Positions 1 to 9,630 of a stretch of 64,000 nt of DNA are shown here, piece after piece. This stretch comes from Sciurus carolinensis. Its lineage: Eukaryota > Chordata > Mammalia > Rodentia > Sciuridae. Within the stretch, counting starts at the first letter, position 1, and every line of letters begins with the position of its first letter. Made by a program: the position numbers and the translations under genes. The stretch spans positions 135,043,035 through 135,107,034 of the forward strand of contig NC_062222.1 of the NCBI RefSeq assembly GCF_902686445.1, read 5' to 3'. The notes beneath the pieces were generated by a model. That model ran no database searches. It saw only the letters and a list, made by a program, of their open reading frames with translations, and was not told the DNA's origin.

Positions 1-224
1 TATTCCTGTTGCCTGGTCTATCTCTTGTCTTTCCTGCTTTTACTTACCTTTTCACCTGTTGCCAGGAGCTGCTGCTTTGAACCATGTTCCCTAACTGAAA
101 TCCCAGTTTAACTATGATTATATTCGATCCTTGGACAAAGTACATTTCCAGCTTCCCTAGGTAACAATTCAGGAGGTCTCAACTCGCCCTTTGGGCCCCC
201 AAATTAAGTCAACACTGCCCTGAG

Positions 225-350
225 AATGAAATCGGGAGGACCTGAAAAGTCAATGCTAGCAGTTACACTTGTCAATCACACCTAATTTGCTGCACTATCT
301 ACCTCTGTTTCTCCCCACTAGACTGTGAACTCTTTGAGGGAATAACTGAA
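225..350 (+). repeat. L2 LINE 3'-end fragment
   Basis: The run with CCACTAGACTGTGAACTC followed by TTTGAGGG matches the typical L2 3'-end passage. It is old and diverged. Confidence 0.6.
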
Positions 351-460
351 CCTTAGCCACAAAATTAAAGCTACTATTTATGGAAAATCTACTCCATGGA
401 TACAGGACTAAGTGAAAATGTATACTGTGTAATATTCAGGCTCACGTTAGAACTGTATAC

Positions 461-630
461 TTGTGGGGGAGGATACCGGGGATTAAACACAGAGTCACAT
501 CCCCAATCCTATTTTGTATTTTAGGGTCTCACCGAGTTGTTTAGTGCCTCACTTTTCCTGAGGCTGGCTTTGAACTTGCAATCCTCCTGCCTCACTGAGA
601 TTACAGGCGTGCGCCACCACACCTGGCAGG
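461..630 (-). repeat. B1-dID dimeric SINE
   Basis: Inverted orientation: an ID-like tail complement (GGGGATTAAACACAGAG) comes first, then the B1 complement (GAGGCTGGCTTTGAACTTGC, later CACACCTGGCAGG). A roughly 10-bp target duplication (ACTGTATACT at 452-461, ACTGTACATT at 631-640) flanks it. This dimer type is characteristic of squirrels. Confidence 0.85.
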
Positions 631-714
631 ACTGTACATTTTTACCACTGGAAGGAGCCTTGGATAGAGATCATCTAGTGAAAGTTAAGAGATACAGGAG
701 ATTAACACTTATCC

Positions 715-1180
715 ACTAACTCAAGAAATAACGTATTGAGTACCTATACCCTGCACTAGAAGCTACAGATTCAGTACAGACCACATAAAGTCTTCATTTT
801 CATGAAGCATATATTCTAGTAGAAAAACAATGAATAAGTGGCTATATGTTAGGTATACAATAATAAAACATTGTAAGGAAAAGAAAAAGGAAGTCAAGAA
901 AGGTTTTGACTGAAGAGACCTGAAGTTAACAGAGGTCAAGCCATGTGGAATCTGGGAGAAAAAGAGTCCCAGGTAGAAGCAACAAATGCCAAGGCTCTGA
1001 GGTTGGACTGTGCCTTGTGTAGGTGAAAGCAGCAAAGAAGCCACGAGAGTTAGAGTAGAATAAGCAAAAGGAGGGTGAAAAGAAAATGAGGTCAGAGAAG
1101 AAGTGGGACTAAATCATGTGGCTTTGGGCCACATTGAGAACCTTGGATTTCAGCCAGGAACTAAAGATCAATTCCTAAGA
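715..1180 (-). repeat. L2 LINE fragment, antisense
   Basis: The passage follows the reverse complement of the L2 3' region: attgagtacct...tgcactagaagctacagat, then a passage like 'gcaaatgccaaggctctgaggt' and a closing 'gaggtcagagaa' region. The ORF on the minus strand here is a chance frame. Confidence 0.6.
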
Positions 1181-1779
1181 ATAAATATGAAATTTAGCTT
1201 TCACAAAAACAAGGCATAGTAAACAAAGAACAAACTCTCGTCTGTATTGTTTGATCTGAACACAACATCCCCAACAACTCAGAATCACTATAATCTTATT
1301 TACAATCAAAACATCTTTGTTTTGCCAGAAATCCCTACTTAGCATGGCAACTGAAGCCCAGAAAGACTATGTGGTAGCCCACTTCATGGCACACCTGAGC
1401 GGACAGGTTTCCTGACTTCCTGCTCAGTGCTCTTCAAGGGCCCCTGCTGTCTCCGGATTTGCAGCTGGACTGTTCATAGGGGTCTTGCTTACCCATGTGG
1501 CAGCTTCCCCCAGACTCTGAAACCTTTATAAATCAGTAAGAGCTTCCGCTACCCAGCATCTCAGGCCCATCCTTACTCCCAAAGACTGTCATTATAAACA
1601 CACCACTCTAGGTTCTCATTCCCCAAAAAGTTGAAGACCATGATGAGGTGAGATGAAGGCAAGTCAGGTACTGTGGCAGAACAGGAAGGGACGCTGTCGC
1701 TCGTTTGGTCTGTCTGCTGTCCTGTACTCCCTATTCCCCAACACAGCACTCCCTCTGCCATGGTACTATGAGTCTAGAA

Positions 1780-2030
1780 CCACTGTCCTGAAGCCACTAT
1801 TGGCCATAGATTGAAGAGGACATATGATGACCTGACCAATTAAGAACTTACCCCTCTAGCCAGAGGTCTACTACAAGAGAAGATTCAGAATCAGAGCAGA
1901 ACCAATTAAGAGTCTATTTCTGGAGTTTGATGCACAAGAGCTAGAGAAAGAAGCTCAGATCCTGGAGTTCCCAGTTATGTGAGTTTATGTTAGGTTACTA
2001 TCACTTGCAACCAAAAGAATCCAGACCCAG
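1780..2030 (+). repeat. Ancient LTR fragment (MaLR/MLT-like)
   Basis: The end CACTTGCAACCAAAAGAATC is the common 3' terminus of old mammalian LTRs of the MLT type. The body is strongly diverged, so the family is uncertain. Confidence 0.4.
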
Positions 2031-2074
2031 GCAGACAGTTGTATAGTTTTTCTCATTCCATCTGCCTAACAACC

Positions 2075-2200
2075 TTCTAAGGTTGCTACTAACCTATTTT
2101 AGAAATGAAGAAACTGAAGTTAGGTAACTTACCAAGTTCACACAGGTAGTAAGGAGTACTCAAATTCCAGTCTATGCCCCAAGTCCCATTCCCTATTAGC
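2075..2200 (-). repeat. MIR SINE
   Basis: It contains the antisense MIR core: 'gaaatgaagaaactgaag' followed by a 'taacttaccaagttcacaca' passage. Confidence 0.65.
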
Positions 2201-2289
2201 CCAAGAAGAAAGTGGAATTTTTTGTTCATAAATTACAGTGGATATTTAGAGGGGGAAAATAACAACATCACACTGAGTCAAAAGACATG

Positions 2290-2400
2290 GCTTCAACTGA
2301 CTTTTGGCTGTGCCCCATGACCTCAGCTACATGACTTTGGGTCAGTCATTTCACTTACTTACGTGGGCATTAGGCTTCACATCTATAAAAGGATAATCCT
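2290..2400 (+). repeat. MIR SINE fragment
   Basis: The passage 'catgactttgggtcagtca' followed by 'catctataaaaggataat' is the sense MIR core. An ID element follows directly. Confidence 0.6.
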
Positions 2401-2422
2401 GGACAAGTTAAACTCAGGGTTC

Positions 2423-2526
2423 TTTTTTTGGGTGGGGTGGGAGGGGAGTACTATACTGGAAATTGAACCCAGGGTCTCACGCACGCTGGATGAGCACTCT
2501 ACCACGTAGCTGCATTCCCAGATCTT
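2423..2526 (-). repeat. ID SINE
   Basis: The complement of the tRNA-Ala-derived ID body is present: GGAAATTGAACCCAGGGTCT, then GAGCACTCTACCACGTAGCT, which is the reverse of the A-box region. A poly-T/G run starts it. Confidence 0.85.
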
Positions 2527-2537
2527 AAGGTCCTTTT

Positions 2538-2580
2538 GTGAGTGTGTGTGTGTGTGTGTGCGCGCGCACATGCGCGCGCA
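2538..2580. repeat. Alternating purine-pyrimidine tract (TG)n(CG)n
   Basis: A TG run passes into two copies of the palindromic decamer TGCGCGCGCA, separated by two bases. This is a classic Z-DNA-prone sequence. A poly-T run (2590-2605) follows. Confidence 0.9.
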
Positions 2581-3164
2581 CCCAGGTTTCTTTTTTTTTT
2601 TTTTTAAGTCTGTGGTTCGGCTTCAGGTATACAATTAAGTTTTAACTATACGTCATATAGGATGTCAGGCAGATTTCAATTGAATATCAAGTCCAACAAT
2701 TGGTAAGGGATCCTAGGACACAAAGTCACGGGATCCACTGGGAAATCAGCACTGGCTTATGTGATCACAGGGAAGAATAGAGAGGAACAGTTGCATACTC
2801 ACTGCATATTTACCAAGGCTGACAGAGTTTCACCATGGCTCAGAAATGCCTTTATGGGTGCAAACAGTACTTTTACTCTACTACAGGTATTGTCTGCACC
2901 TGCACAAGACTTCACTCACTCCTTCATGCACTTTCTTGGCTTTCCTTTACAAGCAAGCAATGAAAGTACAAGACAGCTAAGTGGTTTTGGAGACTATAGC
3001 TTGGAGCCACTGAAGAAAACATGTCTAAATGGCCTCCATAGGGAGGAGGGAGTTAGTGCTGGGGAACAAGAATAATCAGTATCCTTCCTTATAATATATT
3101 CATAATCTCATGAGATTCCAAAAATGAGTTTGTGATTTAAGTACAGTAAAATCAAGTCCTTTTT

Positions 3165-3290
3165 ATAGAAGTGAGACTCAGACAATAGAGCTTGCCCAAA
3201 TTCACCCACACCTAAGTAGCAGAATCCAGATTTGAATCCAAGCCCCAATTCTATTGGTAATCCCATGATCCTAATTAGTCCCGTGCACCA
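3165..3290 (-). repeat. MIR SINE
   Basis: 'agcttgcccaaattcaccca' and 'cagaatccagatttgaatcc' follow the antisense MIR consensus. Confidence 0.6.
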
Positions 3291-4699
3291 AGTGAGTTAA
3301 CTGATCACTGCAAAGTGGTATATTCATCATTATACAGAGTTGTTCAAATAATATAAGTTCCTCCCCCCAAATCTGAAATGTCATTACTCTTGGTTTGTAA
3401 TTTAATGGGCTGGCATGCATTTCAGTCCCAATTACTGATATAAATTATGCAAAACATAAATTAAATTTATATCAGCAAATTTAGCAAAACTGAACATAAA
3501 AGTTAAACATTTAAAGGAATGATGGAGAAGAAACCAGCCTGAGGGAGGGGAAAAGATCTAATTTCGACACATGTTAAACTTAATATACTTTCTACAAGGA
3601 TTCAGTGAGATGGAAATCTGACATCAGGCATGTTCTGTCCAAAATGAGGAACAGAACTGAAATTGAAGTAGGTAAAAAGTATCCTAGAGACAGCAGCAAT
3701 GCTTCAAGGAAGGCATTTAGCAAAGGGCATTATTATAACTTGCTACATTTCCTTATGTCTGACAATCAGAGCTAAACCTAAAACAGAATATGTACTCCTA
3801 GTACCAACCAGACTTTTATGTATAGGGAATCCAAGCCAAACAAAATGCCAACCACACTTTTGACACATCTGATTGTGGCGAAAGCACAGGAACTCCATCA
3901 CTGACTATCGTAATTTCCACAAGGAAACAAGGGAAGCAAGGAAGCGCTGCAAGAAGAAAAATGCACAAAACAGCTGCAATGTCAAATTGAAATTCCTCAA
4001 AAGAAAGCAAGAAGTCAAGAAAGGAAGTGGCCCTAAATACAGCCCATGTCCTAATTAACAGAATCTCAAGCCCTGACATTTTCCCACTTCATTAAAGAAC
4101 TTAAACTTTCAGTGACGTGCAGTTCAACCCTGTGACAAAGGCACAAAGTTCTCAAATATTTCTGACAAGCAGTCATCCTTCTGTATAATTTCCCCCAGAG
4201 ACAAGGAATTCCAGCATCTTAGTGCCCTATTACTATCCCTGAGGCCCATTTACTCAAAATAGTCTCCAGCACACTCTCACCATTCAGGGAAAGATCCAAA
4301 TGATCACAGGGCTCTCCACAGGGCTCACTAAGCCAACTGCACTTTTCACCTCTACGGTTCCAATTCTACACCTGATCAGGACCCAAAATTAGCACAGTAT
4401 TAATAAACCAGTTTTTTCAGAAAGGACTTCCAAAAACCAAAACTGTGATCTTCATACCATAGTTCAATTAGAGGAACTCAAGATCAGCCTGGACCAAACT
4501 GGGAACCAAAATGCCCTCCTTTCCCTTCCTCTTATTTCAACCTGGGAAGTTCCCCTTTGAGATACCTATCGAATCTCTCTCCCTCTCTTTTTCTCTCTCT
4601 TACACATGCACACAAGCAATGCATTTTTGTAATTCTTCTATTTAAAGAGGGAAAAAAAAAGACCTTCTTACAGATAAATAAACTGAAATCATAAAATTT

Positions 4700-5270
4700 G
4701 CTTAATAAGATCCTATGACGAATAGCTGCTGGGTTAAGACAAAATCTGGTCTATTGGGCCTTCTCTTGTTCTTGCATGGATCACATAACAACTGACTGCC
4801 TGTAGGGCAAAGCTCAAACTCCACAGAGTGATCTCTAAGGTCCTTCAAGATCTCTCCACCCCACCCACCTGTTACTCCACTCCAATTTTTCTGAGTGTGC
4901 AAATTCCACCCACATTCAAATGTTTATCAAACTAACTTAGGTCAGCCTGTTACCTACCTCATACCTTTGTCATACTACTCCCTCAGCCTAAGATGCCCTT
5001 CCCCACTTTTTCTGCATTGGAACCAACTACTCCTTTTCTAGATTTTGTTTCAGACATCACTGCCTCTATAAACACTTCCCAGGTTCTCAGGCAGAACTGA
5101 TCACTTTCTTTTGTGTGCCCTCCACAATACCTGCAAGGCTTACTGCACTTGTTTTGTTTATATGGCTGTGTCCTCCACTGATCCTTTTTTATCATATTAC
5201 TCTAAGATAGTACTGGTCTGGACCAAAGGTAGATATTTAATAGATATTTATTGATGGACTGTATTTATTT
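4700..5270 (+). repeat. L2 LINE 3'-end, long fragment
   Basis: It carries successive landmarks of the L2 3' end: 'ctaaggtccttcaagatctc', 'agatgcccttccccac', 'catcactgcctctataaaca' and a final 'atatttattgatgg'. This is the most complete L2 in the window. Confidence 0.7.
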
Positions 5271-5374
5271 ACCTAGTCCGATCCCCCTTCTGATCATTGA
5301 ACATCCTTTACAAAAATGCCATTAATTCATGCATACATATATTTATTTAAAAAATAAGTGCCCAAAAAGGGCCA

Positions 5375-5720
5375 AGCATTGGACTATGTGCCAAGCAGAG
5401 GTGAATTTACTGTGAAATTAATGAACCTTAAGCTTCAGAGGCCCCTCATTTGTACCTTGCAAAGCTATGGACCTTTTTATGTGATTTTGTATGTTTATTT
5501 GTTAAAGAGGGAAGCCAGAACTGTACAAGCTTTAGACACCACAAAAACTAGCGCTACCCCTGGTGCCAAAGATACAAAACTATATAAGACAAAATTAGCT
5601 CTTCCCTTATGAGTTTTCTGTTCAGTGGGGGAAAACAGACATTCATTCACTCAAGGAACGTTTACTAAGCAATGTCATGAGTCACGCGTTCTAAGATGAA
5701 GCCAGCACTGTCCCTGCCCT
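5375..5720 (-). repeat. Two L2 LINE fragments, antisense
   Basis: 'tggtgccaaagatacaaaac' with 'cagtggggg' and a second start 'attcattcactcaaggaac' match the reverse of the L2 3' end twice, with a break near 5640. The second piece runs to about 5720 and ends shortly before the STX18 CpG island. Confidence 0.55.
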
Positions 5721-6209
5721 GGAGGAGGAGGTTCCTGCTGTCAGGAAGAAGAACGAAAGCCTGCTGTGTTCAGGGTACAGAAACAGTTTGGAGGACTGTG
5801 TGACAGTGTTTGTCAAAGACCATCCCAGGCTCAGGAGGTACTGGGTCCCACCTACTGAGGGAGGCAAAGGAGAGGGAAAGTTCAGCTGAAATGGGTTTGA
5901 AATCAAGGGGAGTCAGGAGGAGGCAGACAAGGAACGGAAGAGGCCAAGCCCAGTGACGGCGAGCTCGCAGCCGCGCCGAGCGGCCCGGGCCCCGCGCGGG
6001 GAGCAGCGTGCTTCCCGGGTTCGGGACGGCCCTCTCCTCCTCAGAACCAGCCTGCCCGCTTCCGAGGCAGCTGCCGGCCCTCGGAGCCAACCCCTGACCC
6101 GGGCCTCTTCCTCGCACAACGCTAACGCGGCCGGGTCTGCGGCGGGGTCTGGGCTCCGGGTCGCGGGTCCGCCCGCTCCCGCCCGCCGTTTCCATAACAA
6201 CCAGCTCAC

Positions 6210-6377
6210 CACTTCGCGGGCGCGGCTGGAGAAGTCGCCCTTGGGCCGCGGGCTCCGACGGAACAGCTCGTCGCGGCTGCCCTCCGCCCCGCCGCCCACC
6301 GCCACTCCCAGCGCCTTGTTCCGCGTCTTCACGGTCTTGACACTCGCCCGGAAAAGCAGGGTGATGTCCACCGCCAT
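6210..6377 (-). CDS. STX18: Syntaxin 18, first coding exon (residues 1-56, partial gene)
   Basis: Syntaxin 18 is a Qa-SNARE of the endoplasmic reticulum. It acts in Golgi-to-ER retrograde transport with BNIP1, USE1 and SEC22B and the NRZ tethering complex (family knowledge). Seen here: an ATG at 6377-6375 in a strong Kozak setting (ACC before, G after), followed by exactly 56 codons and then a consensus splice donor GTGAGC at 6209-6204. The peptide opens MAVDITLLFRASVKTVKTRN, which I recognise as the syntaxin 18 N-terminus. Residues 4-9 (DITLLF) fit the D-x-T-x-x-F short peptide by which such syntaxins bind the SM protein SLY1/SCFD1. The exon ends in phase 0 after ...SSRAREV, and translation past the donor loses the family pattern, which confirms the boundary. 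The full protein is about 335 residues. The Habc helices, SNARE helix and C-terminal membrane anchor lie in later exons beyond position 1. No frameshift or stop is seen, so the exon looks functional. Confidence 0.96.
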
Positions 6378-6411
6378 GGTGACCGGCACCCGCGGCCCCA
6401 CGCCGGCCGGC

Positions 6412-6419
6412 CCACGTCA
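6412..6419 (-). promoter_or_regulatory. UPRE/CRE-like core TGACGTGG upstream of STX18 ATG
   Basis: Read on the minus strand, this is the octamer TGACGTGG, about 35 bp upstream of the STX18 start codon. TGACGTG(G/A) is the core bound by XBP1/ATF6-type bZIP factors of the unfolded-protein response and is also a variant CRE. STX18 is an ER protein, so the match is plausible, but an 8-mer in a CpG island can occur by chance and it may lie in the 5' UTR. Confidence 0.4.
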
Positions 6420-6699
6420 GCAGCCGGCGACCGCAGCGCGAACCCTGCCGCGGGAGGACTGTTCCGTTTCCGTACACCTCCCCCGGCAACGGCGACGCGA
6501 AAAGAAAGGTTCCGGCCTCCGCCCGGATCCCACGGCGGAAGGAAAAAGGTTCCTGCCTTGGCCCGAGCGCACGGAGAAGCGCGGACTCGTGGCGCGCGCG
6601 CACCTTCCTCCTCCCCCAAAACTCGGCGCGCCTGGCAGCGCACAGACTTCCCTGAGCTCTCGTGTGCCCCGGGAGCAGGAGGGCTCGCTCTCATGTCGT

Positions 6700-8589
6700 G
6701 GTCCCCTTACCAACTGAGCCCAGGCGCTTCACTTGCGGGCACGTGGAGAAGCGCCACTCTTGACCTTTGGCTTCAGGGACTCACCTGAGCAGGACAGAGG
6801 CAAAGAGCGATGACAGCTGGCTGCAGGGAGAGCTAGGACAGGTGTACAAGAAAGTGCACAAGAAGCAAGTGTGTACAAGAACCAATCAGCACTTCGTAAA
6901 ACGAAGCCAGCACCTTCCTCCGAAGGTACTGAGAATTAACTTAGAAGACGCGCGTAAAGCGTTTCTTAGCTCCTAGTAAGTGGCCAGTAATGCTAGTTAC
7001 CGTGTCGATAATGTGATTATTCTCAGTCTTATTACTTGTGGTGGGCAAGAGACTATAAAGAAGGTGTCCCTGAGCAGAGAGTTGAGGATGAGTAGAAATT
7101 TGTCCGATGCAAAGGGCATAAATCCCTGGTGTGCATCCCTGCTATATCGGTTTTAAACGTACCATCTTGAGTTATCGTTATTTAAATTGAATACAGGTTA
7201 GCCAATGAGGTTTTTCTGCATTTTTGGTTCATGACTCTGTTTTAATTCAAGATCTCATTGAGTTCAAAGTTTTTCGTTTTTGTTTTCCTTGTCCTTAAAG
7301 AGGAAGTACAACTAGAATGTGCATTAAAACTGGTTTTAATGGCCAGCAAGATTAAGTTATTTTCCTAATAATACTAAGATGCTTTTCACTCTCATTTTCT
7401 CAGGAGTTGTGTAGCTGAGCTTTCCAGACTCTGATCTTTCAACAGACTAAATACAGAGCAGCTGTCTTCTATTAAGTTAGATTTCAGAGAGATTTGCAGA
7501 AATACAAATACCATTCTTACCAAGTTTTGTTGTTTTGGAAAATGTATTTTTTTTCAGAAAAAGATACCATTTATGTTAATATGTAATAGACTTATTAATT
7601 TTAGATGAATAAAGACAGTTTTTATTTTATTTCAGTATGGTAAATATCAGTAGGTAAAATCTATATAAACAAAAATTGCTTAGGGCCCTGAATAATTTTT
7701 TAATGTAAAAGAGTTCTGAGATCAAAAGATTGAGAACCACTGTGTTGAACAAATAAGTTTATAAGAAAGAGATGTCAAGAAAATATGCATTTACCAGATA
7801 GGAGGAAGAAAAGGAATATTAAAATCCAGATCGTAGTCTCTTCATCCTAACTGTACGAAGAAAATAAATTTCCGTATGGCTTTCTTCCATCGATGAGGAA
7901 GAAAGAAAGAGTAAGAAAGAAATTACAAAATCTCTGCCAACAACAATTCCGTCTTGCATAAATGGCCCTTTGTTTTATGGAGACATTAATGAGTCTTTGG
8001 CTATGCAGAGGTAGGCCTGCGGCAGAGTTGAAGGAAAGAGAGTTAAATTGCTCTGCATAATGAACTGAGAGGGATTGAATTAGGGAGAGTGGGGAGCCAG
8101 AACCCAAGGAGTGGGCCAGAATGTCGAAAATAGGTAATTGGGAAGGGGGGCAATTTTGCGTGGGAGGAAGGCTGAGCTCCACCAAACCTTCAGTAAATGG
8201 TGTCTTGTGTGAATAGTGTGTTTGGCGTGGTGGAATTTGGGGGCAGAAAGGCAGGGACAAATATTTAAGTTTTTTTTTTTTTTTTTTTTGGTCTGGATCT
8301 TTAAAAACAGAAGGTAATGGTAGAAATGAGACACAAGTAAACTCAAAACATCAGGTTATAAAAACCTCAAGTGACCACGAGTACATAAGATTCCCAGAAA
8401 ATGCACAAACAAAAGGTATCTTGCCCCAACCCACTAGCCTGTTTCATCCTGCTTTCTATTCTCCCACTCTGCAGTGTGCCAGATATTGGCCCCTCCAGAG
8501 CTAAGTCCACTTCCATGTTCCTAGAACACGTGAATGTTAACATATTTGCATATATAACAGTCAAGGTTCTTGCAATGAGCAGTGATCCT
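6700..8589. other. Unique sequence upstream of STX18, no gene recognised
   Basis: This is immediately upstream of STX18 and would hold the first exon of an antisense lncRNA if the human STX18-AS1 arrangement is conserved. Possible splice donors on the plus strand occur near 6840 and 6925, but nothing distinguishes them from chance. A fragment ending 'gagaaccactgtgttgaa' (7730-7748) resembles a hAT-Charlie MER5 end. A T20 run lies at 8270-8289. Confidence 0.5.
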
Positions 8590-8813
8590 GCATTACCCAC
8601 GTGAATCCTAAATCCAGTAAGTGTCCTTATGAGATAGGAATTTAAGGATACAGAGAAAGGTAGACTGAGTTTAACAAGAAAAGAGCCCATGTGTGTCGGA
8701 ATGCAGGAAATGCCCATAACATTTGAAATGCAAAAAAAGTGTTCCTGAGCCACCCAGCCCCAGTCTTTGACCTGCAACCTTAGGCCACGCCCTTGCCTGC
8801 AGAATGTAACATG

Positions 8814-9008
8814 AACCTGTGGAGGTGCACACCTTAGTCCCGGCAGCTCTCGGGGCTGATGCAGGAGGATCTGGGACAATCTCAAGTTTGAGGCCAGCCT
8901 CAATACTTAGTGAGACTCTGTCTCAAAATAAAAAGGGCTGTGGATTTGGCTCAGTGATTGAGCACTCCAGGATTCAATCCCTGTACCCCCCCCCCGCCCC
9001 CTCAAAAA
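8814..9008 (+). repeat. B1-dID dimeric SINE inside the LTR
   Basis: B1 part: GGTGCACACCTTAGTCCC, then GAGGCCAGCCTCAATACTTA and GAGACTCTGTCTCAAAATAA. ID part: GATTTGGCTCAGTGATTGAG. It ends in a C-rich tail. The ID part has lost the stretch between A and B boxes, the usual 'dID' deletion. Confidence 0.9.
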
Positions 9009-9118
9009 ACAGTAACTTGAGGACAATGCGCAAGTGCTGGAAAAACTGGCCCAAAATTGTGTGACTCTGCCCTTCCACTGTCGCTCTATAAATAATACCC
9101 TGCATCAGGGGTTGCTGT

Positions 9119-9290
9119 CTTCCCTCTGGAGATGGCCCACGTTCTCCCTTGAATGTGTATTCTTTGCTTTATCCCAAAAGCTTCTCACTGTTGAGATGGC
9201 TGTCATTCTCCCTTGAATGTGTATTTCTTTATCCTCCAAAATGTCTCTTCCCTGAGCCCACATTCTCCCTAGAATGTGCTTGCCTTGAAT
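9119..9290 (+). repeat. Three-unit tandem repeat within LTR
   Basis: The motif TTCTCCCTTGAATGTGTATT recurs three times (starting 9142, 9206 and 9263; the third copy is diverged), each preceded by a GAGATGGC- or GAGCCCA-type lead. Spacings are 64 and 57 bp. Confidence 0.75.
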
Positions 9291-9630
9291 AAATCTGTCT
9301 TCAAGTGACATGTGCTAAAATCCTTTCTCTCATGTATGCCAAGGACCTCACTTGTCCTGAGTCAAGGTCCCCCTGTCTGGGAACTCCTCTGACTTCCCGG
9401 AACACTTAGAACACAGAAAAGAGAAGGTCCTGTAAAGACACAGATATTGCTGACAGCCATCAGAAGCTGGAGGAAACAAGGGACATTTCTCCCCCAAGAG
9501 CCTCTGAAGGAAGTGTGGCCCTGCCAACACTTTGATCTCAGGCTTCACCCTGCAGGACTGTGAGAAATAAACTTCTGTTGTTTTAACTAACAAAGTTTGT
9601 TGTCCCCTGAAAACCACAGGCAACTAATGC

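Larger units (their letters stand above)
1..6209 (-). other. STX18: STX18 intron 1 (3' part beyond the window)
   Basis: This begins at the splice donor at 6209-6204 and runs off the left edge; no further STX18 exon was found. It holds old L2 and MIR fragments, one B1-dID and one ID SINE, an LTR fragment and a TG/CG tract, listed separately. The stretches 1181-1700, 2606-3160 and 3300-4690 show no gene or repeat I can name. A pyrimidine-rich CT run lies at 4570-4600. Confidence 0.9.
5940..6690. promoter_or_regulatory. STX18: CpG island spanning STX18 exon 1 and its promoter
   Basis: The block is very rich in C, G and CpG, while flanking DNA is CpG-poor. It covers the 5' end of intron 1, exon 1 and about 300 bp upstream of the ATG. 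No TATA box is seen on the minus strand, as expected of a housekeeping CpG-island promoter. A GC-alternating run near 6590-6603 (GCGCGCGCGC) resembles NRF1-type sites. The island may also drive transcription rightwards: in human the antisense lncRNA STX18-AS1 starts on this side of STX18. That direction is inference; no exon of the lncRNA can be proven here. Confidence 0.85.
8694..9310 (+). mobile_element. Solo ERV LTR (class I-like, 4-bp TSD) inside MLT1
   Basis: It begins TGTCGG, ends GTGACA and is flanked by the 4-bp direct repeat TGTG (8690-8693 and 9311-9314), as expected of a class I ERV. It has a TATA-like box CTATAAATA (9083-9091) and a polyadenylation signal AATAAA (9288-9293), separated by a short tandem array. 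A B1-dID SINE is inserted at about 8814-9008, so the LTR itself is about 420 bp. No internal viral genes remain. Confidence 0.65.
8590..9630 (+). repeat. MLT1-type LTR split by a later LTR
   Basis: The left arm (8590-8690) has 'gtgtccttatgagataggaa'. The right arm (9315-9630) has 'tcagaagctggaggaaac', 'gccaacactttgatctcagg' and 'gactgtgagaaataaact', all standard MLT1 passages in order. The two arms are separated by the element at 8694-9310. Confidence 0.7.

Noticed and set aside
3873..4058. Lysine/arginine-rich 61-codon frame that looked like a possible pseudogene
   Set aside because: No match to any protein I can recall, no flanking poly(A) or target duplication, and an equally long open frame lies on the opposite strand.
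5770..6717. Long open frames on both strands across the CpG island (277, 254, 121 and 98 codons)
   Set aside because: They arise from stop-poor GC-rich DNA. Only the 56-codon STX18 exon frame matches a family, and it ends at a proper splice donor.
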